A stretch of 64,000 nt of DNA from Azotobacter chroococcum (GTDB lineage Bacteria; Pseudomonadota; Gammaproteobacteria; Pseudomonadales; Pseudomonadaceae), in assembly GCF_004339665.1 (NCBI RefSeq), contig NZ_SMMU01000018.1, positions 1-64,000 on the forward strand, given 5' to 3'. Shown here piece after piece: positions 32,356 through 40,983 of this stretch; within the stretch, counting starts at the first letter, position 1, and every line of letters starts with the position of its first letter. The notes under the pieces are model-generated. The model ran no database searches and was not told where the DNA came from. It saw nothing but the letters and a program-made list of their open reading frames with translations. The position numbers were made by a program, and so were the translations under genes.

Positions 32356-32511
32356 TTTCGATCCCCGCTCATGAGTTTCCTGAAGGAAACGCTGCGCTTT
32401 CTGTGTGCTCGTCGCTGCCTGGCTGCGCTTCGGGCTGTTCAAACTCTGTTCAGCATGCTAAAAACCAAGCAATCCATTTTGATCTAGCCGCTTGAAAACG
32501 AAGGGAAAACC

Positions 32512-32790
32512 ATGACCAAGTCGGAGTTGATCGAGCGCATCGTCACCCAGCAGGGCCAGCTTTCTGCAAAGGATGTGGAGTTGGCCATCAAGACCATGCT
32601 GGAGCAGATGTCGCAGGCTCTGGCCACCGGGGATCGTATCGAAATTCGCGGTTTCGGCAGCTTCTCGCTGCACTACCGGGCGCCGCGTGTCGGGCGCAAT
32701 CCGAAAACCGGGCAGACCGTTCGCCTCGATGGCAAGTTCGTGCCGCATTTCAAGCCTGGCAAGGAACTGCGTGATCGCGTCAATGAATGA
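32512..32790 (+). CDS. ihfB: Integration host factor subunit beta
   Basis: DNA-bending histone-like protein of 92 residues. It begins [10 protein letters not shown] and has [24 protein letters not shown], with the intercalating proline in the R-N-P-K-T-G arm. It pairs with IhfA encoded elsewhere. The gene marks the upstream border of the O-antigen locus in P. aeruginosa, and the same holds here. Confidence 0.96.
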   Translation: MTKSELIERIVTQQGQLSAKDVELAIKTMLEQMSQALATGDRIEIRGFGSFSLHYRAPRVGRNPKTGQTVRLDGKFVPHFKPGKELRDRVNE

Positions 32791-32849
32791 AATGACTATG
32801 TCCTGCTCGAATGTCGGGACGGTACACTGAGCGTCTTCGGAGCTGGCTC

Positions 32850-32870
32850 GTCCGCACGGCGGACCTTTGT
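32850..32870 (+). terminator. Weak terminator candidate after ihfB
   Basis: GTCCGC (32850-32855) pairs with GCGGAC (32859-32864) around a 3-base loop and is followed by CTTTGT. The T-run is short, so leakage into lapA is likely. A separate 12-base palindrome CCATTGCAATGG follows just downstream. Confidence 0.4.
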
Positions 32871-32938
32871 ATTGCCCATTGCAATGGCCCGTCCGGATAG
32901 AGCGAACGAAAGTGTAGTCATCACGAGAGAATTGCTTA

Positions 32939-33238
32939 ATGCGCCACTTCAAACGAATCTTGCTGGGACTGATCCTGCTGCTGGTAGCCGCCGCCACGCT
33001 GGTGTTCGTACTGGAAAATCGCCAGGTCGCGACGCTGGTGCTCTTTGGCTGGACTACGCCGCAACTGCCGATGGCCGTCTTCGTTTCCGCCGCCCTGCTG
33101 CTGGGCCTGCTGGCCTCGCCGCTGCTGGGAATGATGTTCTACGGTCGCCTGAGGATGCAGCTGGCTTCCCGTCAGCGCCAACTGGTGGAGTGCCAGAAAG
33201 AGCTGGCTCGCTTGACCAAGCAGCCGGCGGCGGAATAG
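32939..33238 (+). CDS. LapA-domain (DUF1049) inner membrane protein
   Basis: Small membrane protein of 99 residues with two hydrophobic segments (L-L-G-L-I-L-L-L-V-A-A-A-T-L-V-F-V and the L-P-M-A-V-F-V-S-A-A-L-L-L-G-L-L region), then a short coiled-coil-like cytoplasmic tail (S-R-Q-R-Q-L-V-E-C-Q-K-E-L). E-N-R-Q-V between the segments is typical of LapA/YciS, which in E. coli works with LapB in lipopolysaccharide assembly control. Here it stands between ihfB and wzz, as in Pseudomonas. Confidence 0.87.
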   Translation: MRHFKRILLGLILLLVAAATLVFVLENRQVATLVLFGWTTPQLPMAVFVSAALLLGLLASPLLGMMFYGRLRMQLASRQRQLVECQKELARLTKQPAAE

Positions 33239-33414
33239 CCGAAATAACCTTTCCTTTCCGGCTACCTCGAGCGAGATGGCAGGGTTTGTGACGTACTTCC
33301 GGTATTTGAGTTCATGGCCTTCCGGTCGACTACCGTTACGCCCTGTCAAGGCTTGTAATCCTCTTTCCGCTCGGCACAATTCGCGCCCCTGACTTCTTTG
33401 TCCCGTGGGGATGG

Positions 33415-34515
33415 ATGAGTCCCTATACTTCTTTCTTTTTCCGAACCACCGGTGGATCAGCTCAAATGGACGAGCCCCTTGTACGCCGCGCTCCGCAGAG
33501 TGACGAAATCGATCTGATCGAACTCTTCCGGGCGCTCTGGAGCCAGAAATGGCTCATTGTCTTGGTAACTGTCTTGGTGACTGCCTGTGCGGCTGCCTAC
33601 GCTTTTCTGGCCAAGCCTGTCTATCAGGCAAGGGTGGCTGTGTTTCCGCCCTCGCTCAGCGATATTGCGCCGTTCAACTTTGTGCGCAATGCCGAGATCG
33701 GCCTCGAGCCCCTCACCATCGAGGGCGTTTATGCGGTCTTCACCCGCAACCTGCAATCCGACGAGGCCCGCCGCAGTTTCTTTTACGAGGTCTACCTGCC
33801 CTCCCTGCCTGAGGATGAGCGCAACGATTCCCAGGACGATCTTTACGAGCGTTTCTCCGAAGACCTGAGCATCAAGACGCCAGGCAAGGATCAACCCGAC
33901 CGCTACGAGCTCTTCGTCGAGCGCAAGGATCCGGCGCAGGCCGCCGACTGGGCCAGGCTGTATCTCGAGCGGGTGGCTCGGGAATCGCTGCAGCAGATGC
34001 GGGAAAATGCCCGCAGCGAGATTCTCGTGAGGGGGCGGACCGTTCAACAGCAGATCGATACCCTGCGCGAAGCGGCCCGCAATCGCCGGGACGACCGCAT
34101 CGTTCGGCTCAAGGAGGCCTTGGCCGTGGCCGATGCCTTGAAGCTGGAGAATCCGCCGGTCGTTACCGGTCAGGATGCAGGGCAGCTTTCCTCCATCATG
34201 GATGGCAGCCTGATGTACATGCGCGGTGCCAAGGCGCTGCGGGCGGAAATTCAATCTTTGGAAACCCGCGAGTCGGACGATCCCTTCATCGGCGAGCTGC
34301 GCAACCTCCAGGAAAAATACAACCTCTACGCCGGCTTGAAGATCGATGCGGAGAGGGGCGCGGTATTCCGCCAGGATGGCAGCATCGTGACACCGGATGA
34401 ACCGATCAAGCCCAAGAAGCTTCTGATTCTGGCTCTGGGTGTGGTGCTGGGTGGCATGCTGGGCCTGTTCATCGCCCTGGTTCGCGCCATGCTGAAGAAA
34501 CGATCTGCCGACTGA
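33415..34515 (+). CDS. wzz: Wzz-type polysaccharide chain length determinant
   Basis: Polysaccharide co-polymerase that sets O-antigen chain length, 366 residues. TM1 lies at about residues 49-68 (L-I-V-L-V-T-V-L-V-T-A-C-A-A), preceded by E-I-D-L-I-E-L-F-R-A-L-W. A large helical periplasmic domain follows, then the C-terminal TM2 (L-L-I-L-A-L-G-V-V-L-G-G-M-L-G-L). The ATG at 33415 has GTGGGG upstream; an internal ATG at 33466 (M-D-E-P-L-V) is an alternative start. It is GC-rich like the chromosome, unlike the wzx-wzy genes 2.5 kb on. Confidence 0.9.
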   Translation: MSPYTSFFFRTTGGSAQMDEPLVRRAPQSDEIDLIELFRALWSQKWLIVLVTVLVTACAAAYAFLAKPVYQARVAVFPPSLSDIAPFNFVRNAEIGLEPLTIEGVYAVFTRNLQSDEARRSFFYEVYLPSLPEDERNDSQDDLYERFSEDLSIKTPGKDQPDRYELFVERKDPAQAADWARLYLERVARESLQQMRENARSEILVRGRTVQQQIDTLREAARNRRDDRIVRLKEALAVADALKLENPPVVTGQDAGQLSSIMDGSLMYMRGAKALRAEIQSLETRESDDPFIGELRNLQEKYNLYAGLKIDAERGAVFRQDGSIVTPDEPIKPKKLLILALGVVLGGMLGLFIALVRAMLKKRSAD

Positions 34516-34579
34516 GTCGGACCAGTCCTGTTGCGCCCGGACGCAGGCGGCCGGGAACCTAGAGCTGAAGAGTCGAGCG

Positions 34580-36043
34580 ATGCTATATCCGGAGATTCTC
34601 CATCACGGTGCCACCCACGGCGTCACCGGCTCCTGTCACCAGTTGCTGATGGATGCACAGCACAGCCTGCTGGTCGATTGCGGCCTGTTCCAGGGAGCGG
34701 AGACCTCCGCCGATGGGCGAGGCGGGGCAGCCAGTCTGCCCATTGGTTTTCCGCTGGATACCGTCAAGGCATTGATTGCGACCCATGTACACATCGACCA
34801 TGTCGGGCGGATTCCCTATCTGCTGGCGGCCGGCTTCAAGGGGCCGATCCTCTGCAGCGAGCCTTCGGCCAGGCTGCTGCCCATCGTCCTGGAGGATGCC
34901 TTCAAACTGGGTGTGAGCGGCGACCAGCAGCAGGTGGAGCGCTATCTCAGGCTGATCGGGCAACGCCTGGTCGCTTTGCCCTACAGGCACTGGTTCACCC
35001 TGGCGGACACTCCGGCGCTGCTTTGCAAGGTTCGCCTGCAGCGAGCCGGGCACATTCTCGGCTCGGCCTATGTGGAGGTCGATCTCCATTACCGCCATAC
35101 CGGCCAGAAGCGCCGCATCCTGTTCTCCGGCGATCTGGGCGCCCCCCATGCGCCGCTGCTGCCGGCGCCCCAGCCGCCTTACCGGGCCGATACCCTGGTT
35201 ATCGAGAGCACCTACGGCGACCGTCTGCACGAAGATCGCCGCAGTCGCCGGCAGCGCCTCGAGGCGGTCATCGAACAGGCCCTGGCCGACCGGGGCAGCG
35301 TGCTGATTCCGGCCTTCAGCGTCGGCCGCACCCAGGAGCTGCTCTACGAACTGGAAGACATCATCCACCGCAAGACTCGGTCTCGTCCGGCGGGAAACAG
35401 TGGGGGATACCCCCTTCCCGGAAACGCCTCCGGGCAGACCGACTGGCCGCAGTTGCCCATCATCCTCGACTCTCCGCTGGCCAGCCGTTTCACCCAGGCC
35501 TATCGCGAACTGCAGCCTTTCTGGGACCAGGAAGCCATCAAGCGGGTAAAGTCCGGGCGTCGGCCGCTGGGCTTCGAGCAACTGATCACCGTGGATAGCC
35601 ATGCCGACCACTTGCGCATGGTCGGGCATCTGGCAAGCACGGCACGCCCGGCCATCGTTGTCGCCGGCAGTGGCATGTGTACCAGTGGACGCATCGTCAA
35701 CTACCTGAAGGCCATGCTGGGGGATCGTCGGCACAATGTGCTCTTCGTCGGCTACCAGGCCATGGGTACGCCCGGACATGCTATCCAGAAATATGGGCCG
35801 CGGGGCGGCTACGTCGATCTGGAGGGCGAGCGCTTCGAGATACGGGCCGGTATTGCCACCCTGGGCGGCTATTCGGCCCATGCCGATCGGCAGGGGCTGG
35901 TGAGTTTCATCACCCGTATGCGTGAATGGCCGGACGAGATACGTCTTGTCCATGGCGAGGCCGACGCCAAGCGTGCGCTCGCTGCCGAATTGCAGCGGAG
36001 ATATGAACAAAGACAGAAGAGGGTGAACATCATCACCCCGTGA
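34580..36043 (+). CDS. Metallo-beta-lactamase / beta-CASP RNase-like protein
   Basis: Predicted zinc-dependent beta-CASP nuclease of 487 residues, related to the CPSF-73/Ysh1-like branch rather than RNase J. Motif 2 is H69-V-H-I-D-H74, further ligands are in G-H-I-L-G-S-A and F-S-G-D-L-G-A, and beta-CASP features are V-I-E-S-T-Y-G-D-R, P-A-F-S-V-G-R-T-Q-E and A-G-S-G-M-C-T-S-G-R. The RMMBL tail shows S-A-H-A-D and H-G-E. All catalytic residues seem present. An insert rich in Gly/Pro/Ser lies near residues 270-295. Its place between wzz and rfaH hints at RNA processing linked to this locus, but that is only inference. Confidence 0.88.
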   Translation: MLYPEILHHGATHGVTGSCHQLLMDAQHSLLVDCGLFQGAETSADGRGGAASLPIGFPLDTVKALIATHVHIDHVGRIPYLLAAGFKGPILCSEPSARLLPIVLEDAFKLGVSGDQQQVERYLRLIGQRLVALPYRHWFTLADTPALLCKVRLQRAGHILGSAYVEVDLHYRHTGQKRRILFSGDLGAPHAPLLPAPQPPYRADTLVIESTYGDRLHEDRRSRRQRLEAVIEQALADRGSVLIPAFSVGRTQELLYELEDIIHRKTRSRPAGNSGGYPLPGNASGQTDWPQLPIILDSPLASRFTQAYRELQPFWDQEAIKRVKSGRRPLGFEQLITVDSHADHLRMVGHLASTARPAIVVAGSGMCTSGRIVNYLKAMLGDRRHNVLFVGYQAMGTPGHAIQKYGPRGGYVDLEGERFEIRAGIATLGGYSAHADRQGLVSFITRMREWPDEIRLVHGEADAKRALAAELQRRYEQRQKRVNIITP

Positions 36044-36092
36044 AGGCGATGGTAAAGGATAGAGCGATCAACAAATCAATCGCAGGACGGAC

Positions 36093-36115
36093 GTAGGAGC
36101 GAATTCATTCGCGAT
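36093..36115. repeat. REP-like palindromic element
   Basis: GTAGGAGCGAAT then TC then ATTCGCGA matches the short palindromic REP sequences scattered through Pseudomonas and Azotobacter genomes (core GCGAAT/ATTCGC). It is the only copy I noticed in this window and lies between the nuclease gene and rfaH. The rest of that 241-base gap shows nothing I recognise. Confidence 0.7.
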
Positions 36116-36284
36116 GGTCTTGGGCGGCGGCACTGCCCCGAAACCCGTCAGCAGATCCGCTTGGTATCGGAAGTGTTGCCAGACGTGCAAACGAAGTCCA
36201 TTGGCGCGTAACCAGGGACGTTGAGTAAATCGGAAAAGCTTCCTGCGATGGCTGTAGCCAAGTCAGGAGCAAGGTGACACGGAA

Positions 36285-36806
36285 ATGAACATCCGCACTG
36301 CGAACGACGCATCCGGCATGCGCAAGGGCAAGGCGTGGTATCTCGTGCAGTGCAAACCTCGCCAGGACGAACGGGCCGAAGAAAATCTGGACCGCCAAGG
36401 ATACGAATACTTTCGTCCGCTGTGCCGGCGAGAGCGTCTGGTGCGTGGCACCCTGCAGGTCCAGAGCGAGTCGCTGTTTCCAGGCTATCTGTTCATTCGG
36501 CTGGCAGCCGATGCCAACTGGGCCCCGCTGCGCTCGACACGCGGTGTCAGTCGTCTGGTCGGCTTTGGCGGCATGCCGTTGTCCATCGCCGACGAACTGA
36601 TTGCCGAACTGCAGCGGCGTGTCCAGCCGGCACCGCAACCGGTTCTGCAACCCGGCGACAGGGTCTGTATCACCACGGGAAGCTTCGCGGAGCTGGATGC
36701 CATCTTCCTGGCGATGGATGGCGAAGAGCGCGTCGTCCTGCTGATGAGCCTGCTTCACCGCGAACACCGGCTGAGCCTGCCGCTGGAAAGCATACGCAAA
36801 TACTGA
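36285..36806 (+). CDS. rfaH: RfaH, NusG-paralogue antiterminator
   Basis: Transcription elongation factor of 173 residues. An N-terminal NGN domain (W-Y-L-V-Q-C-K-P-R-Q-D-E-R-A-E-E-N-L, E-Y-F-R-P-L, F-P-G-Y-L-F-I-R-L) is followed by a linker and a KOW-type C-terminal domain (G-D-R-V-C-I-T-T-G-S-F-A-E-L-D-A-I-F). RfaH binds the ops sequence in paused RNA polymerase and lets it cross polar, AT-rich surface-polysaccharide operons. A perfect ops element lies 90 bases past its stop. The M-N-I-R-T start has AAGGTG upstream. Confidence 0.92.
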   Translation: MNIRTANDASGMRKGKAWYLVQCKPRQDERAEENLDRQGYEYFRPLCRRERLVRGTLQVQSESLFPGYLFIRLAADANWAPLRSTRGVSRLVGFGGMPLSIADELIAELQRRVQPAPQPVLQPGDRVCITTGSFAELDAIFLAMDGEERVVLLMSLLHREHRLSLPLESIRKY

Positions 36807-36814
36807 CAATCCTC

Positions 36815-36847
36815 ACGCCCGGGCGCAGCGATGCTGTGCCCGGGCGT
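36815..36847 (+). terminator. Strong hairpin between rfaH and the ops element
   Basis: A perfect 10-base GC-rich stem (ACGCCCGGGC at 36815-36824 with GCCCGGGCGT at 36838-36847) around a 13-base loop begins 8 bases past the rfaH stop. No T-run follows. It may be a partial terminator or transcript 3' end, with some readthrough to the ops element 50 bases on. Confidence 0.5.
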
Positions 36848-36896
36848 GTCTACATCATGGCTTTCGCGTTCTCAGGAAACCGACGGTAAATCCTGG

Positions 36897-36908
36897 GGCG
36901 GTAGCGTG
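36897..36908 (+). promoter_or_regulatory. ops element (RfaH recruitment site)
   Basis: GGCGGTAGCGTG matches the E. coli ops consensus at all 12 positions. In enterics this sequence is the RfaH loading site inside the JUMPStart leader of O-antigen, LPS-core and capsule operons. It stands on the coding strand 87 bases before wzx and 90 bases after rfaH, at the exact point where base composition changes to AT-rich. Confidence 0.93.
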
Positions 36909-36994
36909 TTTAAAGAAAAAGAGAAAAGACGGTGGAGGTTCCACCGCTTCCGTTGAGGCATGATGCGGAGCCCAAGCCGTTTGAAGGGGAACTA

Positions 36995-38257
36995 GTGAAG
37001 AAGAAAATGGTGTGGGTTTTTGCAAGCAATTTTCTACCGCTTGCGATTGGAGTTTATTCGATACCGTTGATGGTAGATCAGTTCGGAAATGAGCTTTTTG
37101 GCTTTCTGACCATATTGTGGGTGTTTGTTGGCTACTTTTCACTGTTCGATTTCGGCATTGGCAGAGCTTTGACCCAAAGTATAGCTCACGCAAATTTTGC
37201 TGGGGATGAAGTTGCCCTGAATAAGCTGTATTCGACTGGTATGACTCTAGTCGTTATTGCAGGAGTTGTTGCCGGCGTTGTTGTATATTTTTCTGCCGGG
37301 TATCTGAGTTATGATGTTTTCAAGTTGGACAAGAGCCTTCAGGGTATAGCGGAATCATCACTTGAAGTCACTGGGGTGGCTGTTGTTTTTACGGTGTGGG
37401 CTACTGGTCTGAGAGGAGTCCTGGAAGGGTTTGAGAGATTTAAGATTGTATCGGTAGGGAGAATTCCTCTTGGGGTCTGGATGTTTGTCGGGCCTTTGAT
37501 TTTCTTTCATGTTTGGGGTGACTTCGTCTATGCGGTCGCCTCTCTCGCCTTGGCCAGATTGCTGCTTTGTCTTTATTATTTTTTGTATGCAGGCAGGATG
37601 GTTTCCTACTCGCTCCGAAGCTTTTGCAAGGCCACTATGTCCAGGTTGCTGAGGTTTGGAGGCTGGATGACCCTCTCCAACGCAATCAGTCCGGTAATGG
37701 TCTATTTCGACAGGTTTTTCATAGGTTCGCTCATTTCAGTAGGGGTTGTTTCTTTTTATACAACGCCATACGAAATGGCCACCAAACTGCTCCTGGTGCC
37801 GGCCTCCATCGGGACGGTGCTCTTTCCTAGAATCAGTGCATTGTTAGGCAAGTCTGATTTTTCAGAGGTTTCCAGGCTTCAAGGGCTGTCTTATTTGCTT
37901 AATGCTGCGCTGATTGTTCCGGCGCTGCTCGTTATCTATTTCTTCGGCGAGGCCATTTTGGATGTTTGGCTAGGGGCGGAGTATGCTCGAAAAAGCTATG
38001 TTGTTTTCTGGGTTATTGTGCTGGGCGTGCTCGCCAATTCTTTGGCTAGTGTGCCTTACAATGTTATACAAGCAGCGGGTGGGTCAAAGGTTACTGCAAT
38101 ATTGCATGTTGTAGAGGCTCCTTTCTATCTGGGGCTTATATTTTATGTAATGAAGCATGGTTTTGGTATTGAGGGAGTTGCTTGGGTTTGGGTGGGGAGG
38201 TGTGTCATGGATTGGTTGGCACTCGAAGTCTTGCGAAGACACTTTGTGAGATACTAG
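36995..38257 (+). CDS. wzx: Wzx-type polysaccharide flippase
   Basis: MOP-superfamily membrane protein of 420 residues with about 12 hydrophobic segments, predicted to flip undecaprenyl-diphosphate-linked repeat units to the periplasm. The family pattern N-F-L-P-L-A-I-G-V-Y-S-I-P-L-M is at the N-terminus, with F-D-F-G-I-G-R-A-L and Y-F-D-R-F-F-I-G-S in the middle. I chose the GTG at 36995 (M-K-K-K-M-V-W-V-F) with AAGGGG five bases upstream; upstream codons give a non-hydrophobic leader. The gene is far richer in A/T than rfaH, indicating transfer. It ends 2 bases before the wzy candidate. Confidence 0.9.
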   Translation: MKKKMVWVFASNFLPLAIGVYSIPLMVDQFGNELFGFLTILWVFVGYFSLFDFGIGRALTQSIAHANFAGDEVALNKLYSTGMTLVVIAGVVAGVVVYFSAGYLSYDVFKLDKSLQGIAESSLEVTGVAVVFTVWATGLRGVLEGFERFKIVSVGRIPLGVWMFVGPLIFFHVWGDFVYAVASLALARLLLCLYYFLYAGRMVSYSLRSFCKATMSRLLRFGGWMTLSNAISPVMVYFDRFFIGSLISVGVVSFYTTPYEMATKLLLVPASIGTVLFPRISALLGKSDFSEVSRLQGLSYLLNAALIVPALLVIYFFGEAILDVWLGAEYARKSYVVFWVIVLGVLANSLASVPYNVIQAAGGSKVTAILHVVEAPFYLGLIFYVMKHGFGIEGVAWVWVGRCVMDWLALEVLRRHFVRY

Positions 38258-38259
38258 CA

Positions 38260-39474
38260 ATGAACAGCTTTATTGCGCGGCCATGGTTTGTTTTTTTTAT
38301 TGGCTTTATCCTGCCGTTTCTAATGACGAAGATTAACTTTGTTTCTACTGTGGGGGGCATGTCAGAGGAAACAGAGAAAATTATTTATTTTTCTATTGTT
38401 GCTTATTTTTTGGGGTTGATTTTCTGTTATTTTTTTCGGTATTGCTTGGGTGGGCGAATTTCGATAAATCCATTGCGGGATAAAGTCTATGTTAGAAACT
38501 TGTCCTTGCTGTATTTGTTTTTGTTTTCTTGGTTTTTTTTAGGGGCTGCCTGTCTTTTTTATGAGTTTCATGTTCTCGGTGGAATACCTGTTTTGTCGGG
38601 CAATGTCGAGGAGTTGAGATTCAATGTCCAGGTTAATGGCTATGTGCATCTTCTGGCTATATCGCTGGGGATAGTATCTACGTTGTTTGTTGTTTCGGCT
38701 TCTTTTTTTTCGGGGCTGAAAAAAGTTGTATTTTTATTTTTTGGTGGGCTGGGGTTTGTTTTTCTGGCATTGACTGGGAATAGATCTGATTCAATGCTTT
38801 GTTTGGTTGTCATTTTTCTGTACTTCATGTTTAAAGGAGGAGTAATGCTTCGGGCTAGGTATTTCCTGTTTGGCTCGTTCATACTTCTTGCTTTCGTGTT
38901 GCTTAAGTTTTACAGGGAAGTTGCTTATGGGGTTGATTATATTGGGATGATAGAAAGCCAGCTGGTAGGTCAACCAAGTTTTGTAAAGTATATTTTCTAC
39001 CCGCTTTATATGACCTTGACCTATGGCTATATGGTTTTGGATATGTTGGTAAATGCAGGGGCTGAGGGGATGGGTGGGGGGCGATACACGTTTTATGCTT
39101 TTTACTCATTAATTCCAGGGCCTCAAGTTGATTTTGGTGTGTTTAAGAACGAGCTTCTGGGGATAGATTTCTATGCAGAATTAACATCGACGGTTGTATC
39201 GAATTTCTATGTTGATTTTGGTTTGGTCGGTGTCTGCTTATGTGTATTTATAATGGCTATTGTTTTGGGGGCGGTATTTAGTGTAGCTAGGAAAAACAAC
39301 AAGTATGCTGTGCTTTATGCTGTGCTTTATTTGCATACGCTTATATTTTTTTATGTTTATATTTATGTTTATTTGTTTGCAATTATTCATGTGTTGATTT
39401 ATTTGTTTTATTGTTTTTTCTTTTTGGGAGTGGAGAGGGATGTGTGCGTAAGTCGAAAAGTAAGTGGTTGTTGA
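38260..39474 (+). CDS. Wzy-like oligosaccharide repeat unit polymerase
   Basis: Polytopic membrane protein of 404 residues with about 11 hydrophobic segments and a periplasmic loop before the last ones. Next to wzx and with wzz nearby, it is the best candidate for the O-unit polymerase; Wzy proteins are too divergent for certainty. L-T-G-N-R-S-D-S and the G-G-x-Y-T-F region resemble the O-antigen polymerase (OPGC/EpsG-like) group. The ATG at 38260 is 2 bases past the wzx stop. Extremely T-rich on the coding strand. Confidence 0.75.
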   Translation: MNSFIARPWFVFFIGFILPFLMTKINFVSTVGGMSEETEKIIYFSIVAYFLGLIFCYFFRYCLGGRISINPLRDKVYVRNLSLLYLFLFSWFFLGAACLFYEFHVLGGIPVLSGNVEELRFNVQVNGYVHLLAISLGIVSTLFVVSASFFSGLKKVVFLFFGGLGFVFLALTGNRSDSMLCLVVIFLYFMFKGGVMLRARYFLFGSFILLAFVLLKFYREVAYGVDYIGMIESQLVGQPSFVKYIFYPLYMTLTYGYMVLDMLVNAGAEGMGGGRYTFYAFYSLIPGPQVDFGVFKNELLGIDFYAELTSTVVSNFYVDFGLVGVCLCVFIMAIVLGAVFSVARKNNKYAVLYAVLYLHTLIFFYVYIYVYLFAIIHVLIYLFYCFFFLGVERDVCVSRKVSGC

Positions 39475-39554
39475 TATTTTGTAAGTTAGGGTCTTGTCGG
39501 TTGTGGCACGTCCTTTGGTGGGCTTTCCTTTAAAAAAATAATGGTTCCTGGTTC

Positions 39555-39584
39555 GATAGCTTCTTCGCGGCTATGCTATCTTTT
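39555..39584 (+). terminator. Possible intra-operon terminator in the wzy-glycosyltransferase gap
   Basis: GATAGC (39555-39560) pairs with GCTATC (39575-39580) and TTTT follows. It lies in a 242-base AT-rich gap with no gene. If real, it is the kind of intra-operon signal RfaH lets polymerase pass. Confidence 0.35.
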
Positions 39585-39716
39585 AGGTGATAGTTTTTTA
39601 GATTCTGTGCGAAAGGTTTTGCATTGTGTGGTTATTCTTCTTGGTTGTTTTGATGTGTGCTATTCAATGACTGGCTTTTCGTGCAGAATCTATATGGTTG
39701 TTTTTTGTGAGGAAAT

Positions 39717-40976
39717 ATGAAGTTTCTTCTTTTGTATAAAGGAGATTACGGCTCGAGCCTGCGTGGACCGGAAATGCGGTACGCATCATTGGCAGTCGAG
39801 TTGCTGTCTTTGGGGCATCAAGTCATTTTGTGCGGACGTACTGGTAATAAGCATGGGATTCCAGCGGGGGCCGAATTTGTTCCTGTTTCCAGGGGTTATG
39901 ATTTATTACGGGCATTTTTCTCTGCAAATGTTGTCGTGCTGCATGGGGGCGGGCCATTAATACTTCTCTTTGCCATGTTGGTGGGTTTTTGGGGTAAGAG
40001 GTTGGTCCTTGATAGCTATGTTCCGCACTGGATCGAGTTGGACGAGGTCGTTGGAAAAAGCTCGAAGAAAGATATTCCCAAGTTGTTGATCAAGGCTTAT
40101 TTCAATGTTGCAAGAAGCCTGCTGGGTGGACTGGTGTTCGACAAGGTCATTGTCGCCAATAAGCGCCAGCTGGATCTTTTTAGAGGTATAACAGCCCCCT
40201 TTTTGTTGACGCATGATTTTTCGCGAATCTCCGTGATCCCTTTTGGGTGCGAAAGGCATGGGGGGCATGACAAGGCAAATGGCCGGCTTCTTCTGGCAAG
40301 GCTCAGTGAGGGCCGGATCTGTGAAGAGGATTTCTTGATCGGATGGCTGGGAGGAACTTATGGCTGGTTCGATCTTGAATCGGTGCTGTCGGCAATTTCC
40401 AAAGCTATTTTGAAAAACAAAAATATAAAGCTCGTGTTTTTCGGGGCTGATGGAAGGCGACAATCTGAGTTGCTGAGTTTTGTAGACGAGGCCGTCAAGG
40501 GCAATATCATATTTTTACCCTGGGTGGAGTTCGGGCAGCGTTTCGAATACTGGGCTGGATTCGATATTTCGCTCGTCTGGGGAGGGGAGGGATATGAAAA
40601 TGACTATGCATCGAGGACGCGTAATTTTGATTGCCTGACACTGGGTTTGCCTGTCGTTCAGAACGAAGATGATGAGTGGGGCGAACGCCTGGAAAAAAGT
40701 GGCGCAGGCGTCGTGACGAATCTATCCTCTTTGCCTGAAGTAGTTTACGAGCTGAGTGGGGCTCCGGAGAGAATAGCTGAAATGCATCACTCCATGCTAA
40801 ATCTTGCGTCTGACTTTTACTGGTCTCGCTTTGCGACTGCTCTTGAAGCCATTTCCGTCGATTCGATGAGCTGGTGGCGGCGGTTGATAGGCATAGTCGG
40901 TTGTTTGCTTCTATTTCCGGCACTGCTGTTCTTTTTGGTTTGCTCCGTATTTATAATGATTTTTCGGGGAAAATAG
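39717..40976 (+). CDS. Glycosyltransferase, GT4-like, with C-terminal membrane segment
   Basis: Predicted GT-B glycosyltransferase of 419 residues. The N-terminal half has G-x-x-x-R-G-P-E-M-R-Y and V-V-L-H-G-G-G-P, and the C-terminal half F-L-I-G-W-L-G-G-T-Y-G-W-F-D and T-R-N-F-D-C-L-T-L-G-L-P-V-V-Q, resembling the donor-binding E-x7-E region of GT4 enzymes. A hydrophobic stretch near residues 395-416 would anchor it to the inner membrane. It probably adds one sugar of the repeat unit; donor and acceptor cannot be told. Confidence 0.75.
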   Translation: MKFLLLYKGDYGSSLRGPEMRYASLAVELLSLGHQVILCGRTGNKHGIPAGAEFVPVSRGYDLLRAFFSANVVVLHGGGPLILLFAMLVGFWGKRLVLDSYVPHWIELDEVVGKSSKKDIPKLLIKAYFNVARSLLGGLVFDKVIVANKRQLDLFRGITAPFLLTHDFSRISVIPFGCERHGGHDKANGRLLLARLSEGRICEEDFLIGWLGGTYGWFDLESVLSAISKAILKNKNIKLVFFGADGRRQSELLSFVDEAVKGNIIFLPWVEFGQRFEYWAGFDISLVWGGEGYENDYASRTRNFDCLTLGLPVVQNEDDEWGERLEKSGAGVVTNLSSLPEVVYELSGAPERIAEMHHSMLNLASDFYWSRFATALEAISVDSMSWWRRLIGIVGCLLLFPALLFFLVCSVFIMIFRGK

Positions 40977-40983
40977 GTTTGTC

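Noticed and set aside
30553-32442. Long antisense frame over rpsA, including its leader and terminator
   Set aside because: It crosses the rpsA leader and terminator and mirrors S1 repeats, so it is not a gene.
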